This document shows, piece by piece, positions 39,961 through 49,738 of a DNA stretch of 64,000 nt. The notes beneath the pieces were generated by a model. That model saw only the letters and a list, made by a program, of their open reading frames with translations. It was not told the origin of the DNA and searched no databases. The DNA lies in the NCBI GenBank assembly GCA_900708905.1, contig CAADRB010000015.1, positions 603,444 to 667,443 of the forward strand, in the 5' to 3' direction. Source of the stretch: Hymenolepis diminuta. Lineage: Eukaryota; Platyhelminthes; Cestoda; Cyclophyllidea; Hymenolepididae. The translations under genes were made by a program, and so were the position numbers. Every line of letters begins with the position of its first letter. Positions within the stretch are counted from its first letter, which is position 1.

Positions 39961-41912
39961 AACAAGAGAATATGGTTTGAGGAAGTTTCCCGATTTATGA
40001 ATTTTGGTGTATATTCTTCAAATTTTTCCATTGCATGGGCAATATTAACAAAAAATATTTTTAACATGTTCTTATAAGCTCTGTATGTTCATTATTGTTA
40101 TTTCACAGGATTCTGCAAAATCAGATGATGAGCTATCTCTGCACCGCCATGTTATGACCACGTGAGCTGCCTCATATCATATCTGCTTGATCAATCTTTG
40201 AAAGATAGAATTATTTGAAGTGACAAAACTGACTAGCCTGTAGTCTCCCGAAATCGTGGATAAGATTTTGCTCAGTAATCCAGGCGATGAATAATAAACT
40301 ATGTAAATATTGTACAACCCAAACCCAAAATTCAATGAAGTGAGATTCCCTAATATCTAGACTTTACTGTCAACAACGTCTCGACGACCTCCTTTTCATT
40401 CAGTGGACTTACTGTTAGCTGTTTTCAATGGCTTTCCAATAGTGAAAATTATAAAATTTATTTGCTTTGCTGTGGGTAGTAATGAGAATTACAATGAATG
40501 GGACATGACTTGACCTCATCGCGTATTTGTGTTAATAGCATTGGCAACAGGTGATTAAGCGGAAAGGTCAATTAGGACGTAAGGTAAATACAAGTCAAAG
40601 AAAGGATAATATGGGTCAGAAAAATGTGATATCAATAGTGGAACGATTCGTTACGATTAGATTAAAATTTAAATGTAACTTTCTATTTTAAACCAATAAT
40701 CATTCTTTATTTAAGATAATCACATAACAAGAAATTTTGTTTGGAACTACGATTTTACAAGAGCATTTGCTTGAGACTCCAGTAATGATCCTGCGGCTCT
40801 GAGCTTTACATAACCATTCTTGGCAATCTTTACCATAAAAATGTATTATCATTTTTGCACTTAAATAATTGGTTTTTGAATTTCCTAATATGCCAATAAA
40901 CTGGCGCATTCTTCAACATAAGATACTTGGAGTTCTTTACATGGGTTTACTTTCAATTCGCAGTGTACGTTTCTTTTTAAAGGATTTGGCGAACAATTAA
41001 TTCAATCTAGCGCTTTGATCAGTGGTAGGATCGTGGATTCAATATTCCTATTGCTCACCAAAGAGGCTTCATGATGCCATCTCTCCAGCCAAGTATTGAG
41101 TGTGGGAGACACTTTCTTGGATAATAAAAAACCTTCCATTTAACTATTGAGTTGAGTTTTTCGGGTACCTTAGTGAGACAATTTTTTGTGATTTCAGTAC
41201 CAAATATATGCAAAATTATCAGTTATTATTTTTTAATACGATCAATAAATGATCAGAAGGCAATATCTATAAGGTGTGCTGTATGTACATGATCAACTCG
41301 AAGTAACGAAATAACTTAATTACTTGTGCACTCTCAGCAGGCTAACGTCCATCTCCGCTTTTGCTAAATTCACTAAAAACAAGTAGGAAATTGGCAGGAA
41401 ATGACTTGAGTAGTTACACTAGGAGAGAAGAAACACTCCGTAGTATTATTATTACTTCTACTGTATAATTATAGTAGTTAAATAATAGCAAGATATTACC
41501 ACTATGTTTTAATAACAAGTCTCAAATTTTGCTCTGAAGCTGGAATTTTTATCCTTAGAAAAATTAACTCCCGTGAAGGATTTGGTAACTTATGTGACCT
41601 CAAGCATAAGGTCTTCATCTGAATTTTGAACACCTCATTCGCTTATGAGTTCTCAAGCTCATTTGCAGGATCATCTACTGATATTCATTTGGTTTATTAA
41701 TTATATTTAGGTCATTTTGAAAATGAATCATTCTAATTCAAGAAAAATTATTCACAAAATGTGCTAGGTTACATGGCCCTTGCTCAGCATAATTTTGAGT
41801 AAATTGCGGATGTTTGCTTAATCCCGCGGTATTATTGAGTTCGGGGATTTAGAGGCTAATTAGGTTATAACAAGAGGCAAACACATTATTTACCAACTCA
41901 GACGATTTTGCA
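39961..41912. other. Intergenic stretch without a recognisable gene
   Basis: No conserved frame. A minus-strand frame at 40909-40700 has protein-like composition but no motif, splice partner or homology that I can name, so it is not called. Confidence 0.35.
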
Positions 41913-42209
41913 ATGCCGAAAGCAAAAAAATCTTCGATTTCTCAACAAACAGTGAATTATTCATTACTTAACAAAATGGTTGAGATCTTGTCAGCAGAAG
42001 TAAATGTTCTTTCTGTTTCCCTAGATTCTTCCAGAAATTCCGCTTCATCTCCGGTTTTACCTATCTCTTTCAAGGTGCTTCCTACTATAACTGCAGTTCA
42101 AGTGACCAGTGATGATATAGAATTGCACTCATCACTCAGAGATAGTTTAAAAGTAACGAATCTCAGACTCTCTATGGAATCCTTCATACCTAAAGTCGTC
42201 CCAGCATGA
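41913..42209 (+). CDS. Possible small serine-rich protein, unrecognised
   Basis: A 98-codon frame opens with a true ATG (MPKAKKSSISQQTVNYSLLN) and is rich in serine, leucine and valine. There is no signal peptide, membrane segment or known motif. The third-position pattern is not compelling, and no splice partner was found. It may be a real short gene, one exon, or chance. Confidence 0.25.
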   Translation: MPKAKKSSISQQTVNYSLLNKMVEILSAEVNVLSVSLDSSRNSASSPVLPISFKVLPTITAVQVTSDDIELHSSLRDSLKVTNLRLSMESFIPKVVPA

Positions 42210-44079
42210 CTTCCTTCCAAGCAGCAATAAGTTCCAAAATCTCATCTTGGTCACCAGACAAATCAAATAGGACCCCTAAAAGGGCATAAAGAAGGTTGTT
42301 ATACTCTTGCATCCTCCAGAACACACTAATGATAAATGCAATGAATCCGAGGAAACTGGTCTAGCTAAATATGCTTATCTCACAAACGGAACAGTGTTAA
42401 AAGTGGCTGCACAAAGTGTACTTCCTTATTGTTAGGGTCTTAATGCTCTCAAAATAACATTTCTTAGTCTCACACTGATCTCAGTCTACCTGGACCTAGC
42501 CAAGGAATTTGTTAGAAGGAATAATAATTATGTTCCCCCACAACCAATATTTCTTCTATAAATAAAAGTGTAATTTCTTTCTTTATTTCCCTACTGATAA
42601 AAGGCACTTGATAATTATGCTGGGTTGTTTAAGCCGGTACTGATTGAGAGTGAGTTTCGTTAATACACGGGTGTTGACTATAACGTGTCTTGTGATCTGC
42701 AGTCGGTTATTAGCTTCTGTACTAAGTTGCTATATTACCGAGTTTTCTAGTTGGCTGTGCGAGATTACTACCGGGACTTATAGTTTGTTACGTTATAACA
42801 GAATCACTCATCTTTTCTCGTTGGGTTCGTATTCCAAGTGGCCTGATGTTATACTTGGTATCGTCATTAATAACCTTCTCGTACCAAAAGCTACTGTGTC
42901 CAGCAATATCACCCAAAAGTGTTACCATAAAGTCGCTTTCAGAAACTTTAAAAAATTACAAAAGGAACATCTAATATATGTGCAGATCTCCATATTGAAG
43001 AAGATATATCGTCCAAGATGCTGTTAAAGTCCCACCTAATAATAACGGGTACCACTAAATCTTAACATGCAGCAAGAAATATATATATATATATATGGAT
43101 TCTAAATAAGCATTTTGAAAAGGCTAAATTTCGACAATTAAATGAAGGAGAAAATATAAGCAAGTAAATTTTATTCAATATTTTCTTTGACAAACTTAAT
43201 GTCTATTATGTATTTTCTTCCAATTATTATTGAAAATAACGCCTATTCCTTAAACTTTTTGTAAGGACTATTATGGAAAATGATATACTGTACATAGTTC
43301 GGGTTGAACTGTAATAAGTTTTGGCTATAATAACAATAGGCTGTGATTTTATGGCTACTCTTGCTGAGATCGCAAAATCCTACACTGAAACTACTTCTGA
43401 CATTAATGAACATTAATCATAATTACAAGATGTGTGTTCAAGATTTTATTATATTTGTAGTGTCAAACCATTTCTATGACCTTGAGTCACCATTACACAT
43501 CTTCTTCCCATTTCCTTTGCAACTATTAGTCACTGTTGACTTCTTCATTTCCTCTTGATTGAACCCTATTTCTTCCTGGAATTCAACAACGTAATTTACT
43601 TGTCTCTCGACCGTCTTCTCCCTCCGTCCTGGTCCAGTAGTGAAAAGTTGGATAACTTGAAAATAGCAACGGGATAGGAATCAGATATCTAGCTACCTAA
43701 CTCTTCAAATTTGGTAACTTTTTCAAAAAACCTCTTGATTGTAAGAAGATGCGGCTGAATTAAAGTGAAATGACTACCCACCCATTTAATTTAAACAGTC
43801 AACATAGCATAGGATACCGCGAAAAAACTCACCTTAAAACCCTGGATTTAAATTATGATAACTGAGATTTGGAAATTTTGCATATTATATTTCTTTTAAG
43901 AAAGTGGAAGAATCGTTTCATCCAGAATTCAAATAAGTTATGATTCAGACACGCTGAATATTTTTATAACCTCACATTCGAACATGTTACATTCCTACCT
44001 TACTTTTTGGTGAATTCACATACTATCGCACCGTTAAAATTTCCAAAAAGTTGTTAACATTGATATGGGTAATAATAAT
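42210..44079. other. Intergenic stretch with an (AT)n microsatellite
   Basis: An (AT)9 run lies at 43079-43096. The open frame at 42644-43027 starts on a TTG, has no motifs and is not called. No gene was recognised. Confidence 0.4.
43079..43096. repeat. (AT)9 microsatellite
   Basis: Nine uninterrupted AT units. No function inferred. Confidence 0.9.
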
Positions 44080-44465
44080 ATTTGATAGGAATGATACTAA
44101 AGCAGTACTTATCCCAAGAAAGCTTGTTATCCCTCATAGAACTAATAATCTTCCAAAGGATAACAGGATACAAGAGTCCCTCCCGAATGAGTGGACCAAG
44201 ATTTGGGCTGAAAAAATGTGCATTGGACAATTGAAATGAATTAGAGGAGGAAGGAAGAAGGAAGAGAAGGAGAAACTGCGAATAAAAAGGAAACGTCAGT
44301 AATGAACGAGGATAATCCGGATTTTAAGGAAGCATAAGGCAGCTGAAGATTTTGAAGTCTTTGTTCGTTGATGTGGAACAGTTATGGTAGGGCCATGAGT
44401 CACTAGTCGCACAATGCATTGAGAGACAGAGCAGACCTATGGGTCAGGGCGCTCAGATACTGAAA
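44080..44465 (+). repeat. Purine-rich dispersed repeat, copy 3
   Basis: The tail reads CACAATGCATTGAGAGACAG then AGCAGACCTATGGGTCA, matching the tail of the copies near 38.1 and 39.9 kb. The upstream GGAGGAAGGAAGAAGG stretch parallels the purine-rich parts of the others. The boundaries are estimates. Confidence 0.5.
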
Positions 44466-45837
44466 TGTCATTACTATTAAGAATATAGATTTGACTAAAG
44501 GATACTAAATGTAGTGCTATATAAATTTTAATAAAGTAGCTTCATTCATCCCCAATACGGTTTCCACATCAACTTTTAGATAATGAAATTGAAGCGGTCA
44601 GGTATTTTCTTTTTTGATTTTCCTGGGGAAAGTCAATACCTAGAATCCTACCTTTAATGTTAAATTAACACTCCTAAAAATGTGTACGTCAAATGCTGGC
44701 AACAAGACCTACATAGATCTTGTTAAAGCGTGTGTAGCATGAAAATAAAACGAATAAGCGCTGGTTAGAAAAGCATTTTAGATATATTTTAAAGTAAATG
44801 TGAGTTCTTGCAAAGCCATTATCCATTGGTATTCAGCATTCAAAAGCCTTCAAAACTACCAACTATCTAACCGAACAAAATACCCTGTTAGGAAACCAAA
44901 CGAACATTTTCGACGCACCAAAACGGAACTCATAAGCTTCATTTTTTGTGCACTGGATTATCAATTATTGCATTACTACACTTGCCCCAGACGTATATGA
45001 TCACCACTGAAGCAATTATCGCTACAGTTACTGCCTAACCAGACAGTTGACCATTTACAACGCATCCAAGTTTATACTAAGACAGTCTTATTAACAAAAT
45101 TGTCATTTAATTTACACGTCTTCTCCCTTCCTCTTCTTTAGATCTGAGCATTTTTAGCTTTATAAAACTCTCTTAGTCCAAGGATTAATATTTCACTTTA
45201 CACAGCCTTTGGCATATCTTTAATGTTAAACAAGAAGGAAATTATTTCTAAATTAGAAATGTCTATATTTCAAAAATTTTGGCAAGTGAACTGCATTCCA
45301 CAAATATTTACCTATTTTACAACTTCGCTACCAAAACTCTGCGTCGATAATGAAATGCTAAACGCTGATGCGAAATTTAATACCCTCTACCATCAAATAA
45401 CCAGTCATGATTGTGAAGCGAAAAACGCTTATTTATTAAAGGACACCAGGTGTCTGACTTTAAAATTACGCTTAAACCATCGTGCATCAAAATGTAAATC
45501 GTAAACCACCCGTGTGTTGCCTATATTGAATAATCCCCAAAATTTAAAACGGACCTAATCTATTTTCTCGGGACTTTATAAACAATATTTAGTCAATTTT
45601 GATGAATACGGTCGGATAATATTAACAAATAAGTGGAAAATGTCATCAAACTGTGCTGAACAATCAACAAAAGAATATTTTAGTTTCAGAGATCGAAATG
45701 CGCAACTCTTTCCTCAGAATTAATGCATCTAAACACATATCCCCGAAAGCTGAATAGATTTATAAGCCAACAACCAATTGCTATCGTTATTAACTTTCAA
45801 GCGCTTTTCATGACCATCTCGGGCGGGAAGGGAATGA
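44466..45837. other. Intergenic stretch without a recognisable gene
   Basis: No conserved frame was seen. The frame at 45223-45504 begins on an alternative start and has no motifs. Confidence 0.35.
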
Positions 45838-45935
45838 AAAAAAGACTCGAATTCTACCACTCCCTTTATTAGCCAGACTTAACCAGTGCACTGATAGGCA
45901 TCGAACCCGTGACCGCTGACCTTGTAACAAGTCGT
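45838..45935 (-). mobile_element. tRNA-derived SINE fragment, copy 1
   Basis: On the minus strand it contains GGTTCGATGCC, an exact match to the RNA polymerase III B-box consensus, followed by CTATCAGTGCACTGGTTA and GTAGAATTCGAGTCTTT, the body shared with the copy at 52329-52462. The A-box half is missing, so it is 5' truncated in this reading. It lies beyond the 3' end of CDK9. Confidence 0.6.
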
Positions 45936-45986
45936 TAATAGAATAGAATCATTATTTCTCATAATAGGCACAAACTGTAAAAAAAG

Positions 45987-45992
45987 TTTATT
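45987..45992 (-). terminator. Polyadenylation signal of CDK9
   Basis: AATAAA on the minus strand, about 110 bases after the CDK9 stop codon, in a GGAATAAAC context followed by a T-rich tract. Placement and spacing fit a cleavage signal. Confidence 0.55.
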
Positions 45993-46099
45993 CCATACTA
46001 GAGAGATACAGATACATAAATATGTTGGGAGAGGGTAGGAGGTATTTGTCTATGTACATTCTATTTGGGAGGGAGAGGGATATCACAATGGTCTTGCTT

Positions 46100-47455
46100 T
46101 TAGTAGACGCGATCAAAGCTCATGCTGCTTTCAACTTGATTGTTGATCGCTCCAGCAGTGACAGGTAGGCCGCCACGGGCACCACCGCGGTATCCCGGCG
46201 GCACCCCAGGTCCACGAGGTTGATGTCTCATTCGATTCTCTTGTTGTTGTCTTTGCTGTTGCCTAGAAATGAACTCGAGGTAGGAAGCACCATTGTGAGA
46301 AAGGTAAGACAAATCGCCCGGAGGGGGATCTTCTAGGAAAAATTCGTGCGCGAGAGCTTGTTCAGCGGTTAGACGTTGTGTCGGATTACAGACAAGTAGC
46401 CGATCAACTAAATCAAGCGCGGAAGGAGTCGTTATAGATGGTCCGAGGCGTTCACGAAGAGTTCGTCTACACTCCCATTGAACGTTAGTAGTTTTCTTGT
46501 AGAAGTCTAAGTGATCAACACCAGGCCACAATTTCGGCGTTACTGATCCACAAAGGGCAAGGATGAGTTTGATTTGGGCAAGTTCGTTTTCACCTTGCAA
46601 AATGGGACAACGGGTCCAGAGTTCAGCGATTATACAACCGGCGCCCCATAAGTCAACGGGTTTTCCATAGGACCGGTCAGATAAGAGAACTTCTGGGGGT
46701 CGATACCACAAAGTAACAACCGTTGCAGTGTATTGTGGTCGTTTATCCTTTCTCATTGATTTCGCTGCAAACCGAGCTAGACCGAAATCGGCAATTTTCA
46801 AGTGTCCACTGGAATCAATCAATATATTCGACGCCTTCAAATCACGATGCAAGATGTCATTGCTAAAGAATCGTTAGTATAAAGCACGAAATCAAGACTT
46901 ACCTATGCAAATATTGGATTCCAGTTAAAAGCTGTTTCGCGATGCTTTTCCTAACCGGTAAACTTATGTCAGCCTTTTGAGTAAGAAGGCCAGAAAGATC
47001 ATGGTCACAAAATTCAAAGAGTAAAAAAAAGTCATATCGGGAGGAGTTGGGATTATTATCTAAATGTAGAGTTAGCAAGTAATACTGCAGACATACTGCG
47101 TTTGTGACAGATTCCATGAAGACGCACTATATTTTCGTGGTTTAGTTGTTGAAGTATAATTACTTCCCGAAGAGAAGTTAACGGAAACTAAAGGTAAAGA
47201 AACACATAGAAAACTTACTCCTTCAACCTCTTTTTCTGTTCGCAAGCGTTTGACAGCATATATCTTATTAGTACGTTTCTCTCTAACTTTGAAGACCTCT
47301 CCGAATGTTCCTTGCCCAACTTTCTTGATATTTTCATATTCTTCTATGGGAATGGTTTGTGTCTGCTGTTCCAAATCCTTGTCAATAGATTTCAAAAGGT
47401 CTGTTGAATCAGATTCCAAATCCTTGACAAGAAGGTTGAGATCGATATCATCCAT
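46100..47455 (-). CDS. Cyclin-dependent kinase 9 (P-TEFb kinase), four exons
   Basis: Serine/threonine kinase of 415 residues. With cyclin T it forms P-TEFb, which phosphorylates RNA polymerase II and pausing factors in the nucleus. Exons are 47455-47219, 47187-47097, 47059-46903 and 46862-46100; phases 0, 1 and 2 match at the junctions, and the introns are 31, 37 and 40 bases. Visible motifs are the glycine loop GQGTFGEVF, K69 in YAVKRL, the cyclin-contact helix PLTSLRE (81-87; PITALRE in human CDK9), HRDLK (catalytic D169), DFG at 187-189, T-loop T207 in QYTATVVTLWYRPPE, and DLWGAGCIIAELWTR. The last, with PILQG and CGSVTP, separates it from CDK12/13. An acidic extension of about 38 residues precedes the kinase, and a Q-rich then G/R/P-rich tail follows. 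In-frame codons upstream of this ATG carry only a GTG, so 47455 is the start. Confidence 0.94.
47060..47096 (-). other. 37-base mini-intron of CDK9
   Basis: The donor is GTATGT and the acceptor ACATTTAG, with a branch-site-like TTGCTAAC inside. Without removal the frame shifts between the CHKR segment and NNNPNSSRYDFF, both clearly kinase sequence, so the intron is required. Confidence 0.88.
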
Positions 47456-47732
47456 AGTAGAAGCAAGCGAAAATATGCGTAGTAAATTCAACGCTCGCAC
47501 AAATTGATTAATTATTTTAAACGAGTCAGTCAAAGTCACAGATATTACTCTGATTTTAATAAATTAATCATTAATTACCCAAGCTTCCATAATTTAACCA
47601 ATTTGCTTTGGTTTAAATCACATATTTACCAATAATTTTTTTAAGCGCCTTTCCGTAATGACGAATGAGCATCAGATACTTACACCTGTTAGAATTTTTC
47701 AGTGCATTTGACTCCATTTCTAAAATGGTTTC

Positions 47733-48065
47733 TGTAATGACATGAAAGATCTATGGGCGTCTCATCACTCGAATAGATAGAATAAGTTAAGTCACTCATG
47801 TCGTCAGATCAGTTCGGAGGTGGCAGACAAGCCATACCAATTTATTAATTAGTAAATTAGGTTTATATACAAAACATTTCATCGTTAGACGTCAGTCATG
47901 TCTCGTTGTCGGAGTCTAGGCGTGATGATAGACACCTGTTTAGATATCTATGTGCAAACAAACAAATACACAGTGAGGCCGCCTGTGAACTCTATAGTGG
48001 AGATCTTATCGTCAGTCAATCATTTGTAATCGCCAGGTGTTGATAGACATCTGCTGGCTATAGCA
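47733..48065 (+). mobile_element. Solo-LTR-like (TRIM-type) insertion, young copy A
   Basis: 333 bases, TG at the left end (TGTAATGACATGAAAG) and CA at the right end (GGCTATAGCA). Flanking five-base words are GTTTC and GTTTT, a probable target-site duplication with one difference. Inside are TTTATATAC (TATA-like) and no open frame of note. It is identical to the reverse complement of 48618-48950 at 331 of 333 positions. Terminal TG/CA and five-base duplications are the hallmarks of LTR-retrotransposon integration. No internal region or coding sequence is attached, which suits a solo LTR, possibly of a non-coding TRIM. Confidence 0.85.
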
Positions 48066-48229
48066 GTTTTGCAGATTAATTTTGGTTTACATTATATGTT
48101 ATAATGCAGAATAATGAAACTAAATCTGTTATCACTAATAATAACGAACATATGACATTTACGAGACAATCAGTTATTTCGAACAGGTAGTTTGAATAAG
48201 GTCTCAAATAACATAGCCATATATATAAT

Positions 48230-48530
48230 TGATTTAGACAACAGATGTCAATAAACACCTGGTGTTCAAAGATTATTGACGCGCAATATGCTCTCGAACA
48301 CAGTATCCATAGGCGGCCCAACTGTGTGCGAATTTATTAGTAGATACCTAAACAGATGTTATTCGTCACACCGAGACATATTCGCCAGAACAAGGCTGTG
48401 TATAAACGTGATTTATTTTTCAATAAACTGAGTTGGCTAACCGACCATCTCCAAACTGATCCAGCGGCATGTGCGACTGAACTTAATCCTTCAATGTGGT
48501 CTCGGTCAATATTATTTTATAATAACTTAA
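48230..48530 (-). mobile_element. Solo-LTR-like insertion, older diverged copy between A and B
   Basis: Same orientation as copy B and clearly diverged from it. Aligned landmarks include ACAGATGTCAATAAACACCTGG, AGGCGGCC.AACTGTGT, AGATACCTAAACAGATG and TATAAACGTGATTTA. The left end TG is at 48230; the right end is approximate. Its divergence shows that this site was hit more than once at different times. Confidence 0.7.
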
Positions 48531-48617
48531 TAAGATAATGCTTAAATATAAAAATGTAAACATGGAAAGCGAAAGTGGACACAAATTTGTGTACAAATAT
48601 TACAAGTAATGAAAAGG

Positions 48618-48950
48618 TGCTATAGCCAGCAGATGTCTATCAACACCTGGCGATTACAAATGATTGACTGACGATAAGATCTCCACTATAGAGTTCACAG
48701 GCGGCCTCACTGTGTATTTGTTTGTTTGCACATAGATATCTAAACAGGTGTCTATCATCACGCCTAGACTCCGACAACGAGACATGACTGACGTCTAACG
48801 ATGAAATGTTTTGTATATAAACCTAATTTACTAATTAATAAATTGGTATGGCTTGTCTGCCACCTCCGAACTGATCTGACGACATGAGTGACTTAACTTA
48901 TTCTATCTATTCGAGTGATGAGACGCCCATAGATCTTTCACGTTATTACA
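48618..48950 (-). mobile_element. Solo-LTR-like (TRIM-type) insertion, young copy B
   Basis: 333 bases in the opposite orientation to copy A, beginning TGCTATAGCC and ending GTTATTACA on the plus strand. It is flanked by a perfect five-base duplication, AAAGG on both sides, which marks it as its own integration event. The only differences from copy A are two bases within the first 12 of the element. Confidence 0.88.
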
Positions 48951-49738
48951 AAAGGACGTTTGATAGCGAAATAAGATGCATTTTAATGAATAATTGTAAT
49001 TAGTTGATCAGAATATTGATCATTTAGGAAATGATTAATAAACTAGCAACTAATCGAATAAGTGGTTTTCACTAAGAAATAATTAGACTTAACGAAAACG
49101 ATTTAGCTTCTCCTAATTTAACTCCTGGGCTTAAAGAAGAAAATTGGCATGATGTTTAGATTAAAATTTACAAATTAGATAAATAACTGACTTCTAAAAC
49201 ATTCATTTTAACTATAAGAGAGTCGCATTATACACATGTCGACCGAGACGTCAGATATCCTTTTTGTATTATCATTGATTATTAATTCCCAGCTAAATCA
49301 GTTAGTACTGATAACTGAATCAACTTGATCTTTCCGAACAGGCAAGTCATTGATCAACGTATGGGTTCTCCAAGTCAGTAGTCAAGATATTGGAACCGAT
49401 CATTGTACATTCGTTGGGTAACACATATCAATAAAAGGGATGATGGGATAAGAACTTTTCTGTAGAGACTTTTAGGATCTTTTCACATAGCCAATTCAGG
49501 AATTGTCAGTAGATCTATTAAAGGGCTAAAATAAGGGGACCTGATGTTCAGGCCTAATATAAAGCAGAATATTTGAGCCCAATTTAAAATAAATTGTTAT
49601 TAACGAAAATTGATATGCTAAAATCATCATTAATATCATATGCATAAGTATAAAATAAACATTAAAATCAACTGCAGAAAGTTTAAGTGCATAAAGTAAA
49701 CGCGCGTATCTTTATGCAGATTATTTCAAGGTCAACCA

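Larger units (their letters stand above)
47456..49738. promoter_or_regulatory. Head-to-head CDK9 / PRKDC upstream region
   Basis: Both genes are transcribed away from this 2.3 kb region, so it should hold both promoters. Over 40 percent of it is LTR-like insertions (47733-48065, 48230-about 48530, 48618-48950). Non-repeat sequence next to CDK9 (47456-47732) and next to PRKDC (48951-49719) is AT-rich, without a recognised core promoter motif. Confidence 0.5.

Noticed and set aside
40700..40909. Minus-strand frame considered as a domain exon
   Set aside because: The composition is plausible but no signature residues of any domain could be aligned, and no phased partner was found.
42644..43027. 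127-codon plus-strand frame as a gene
   Set aside because: It starts on TTG, has no motif or splice partner, and its AT-biased composition fits chance.
47219..47507. Plus-strand open frames opposite CDK9 and zinc-finger exons
   Set aside because: They are antisense shadows of conserved coding sequence with no motifs of their own.
47733..48950. Reading the two 333-base arms as the terminal inverted repeats of one 1.2 kb foldback transposon
   Set aside because: Copy B has its own perfect five-base duplication and copy A a near-perfect one, while the outer flanks (GTTTC and AAAGG) do not match each other. Two separate insertions explain this better.
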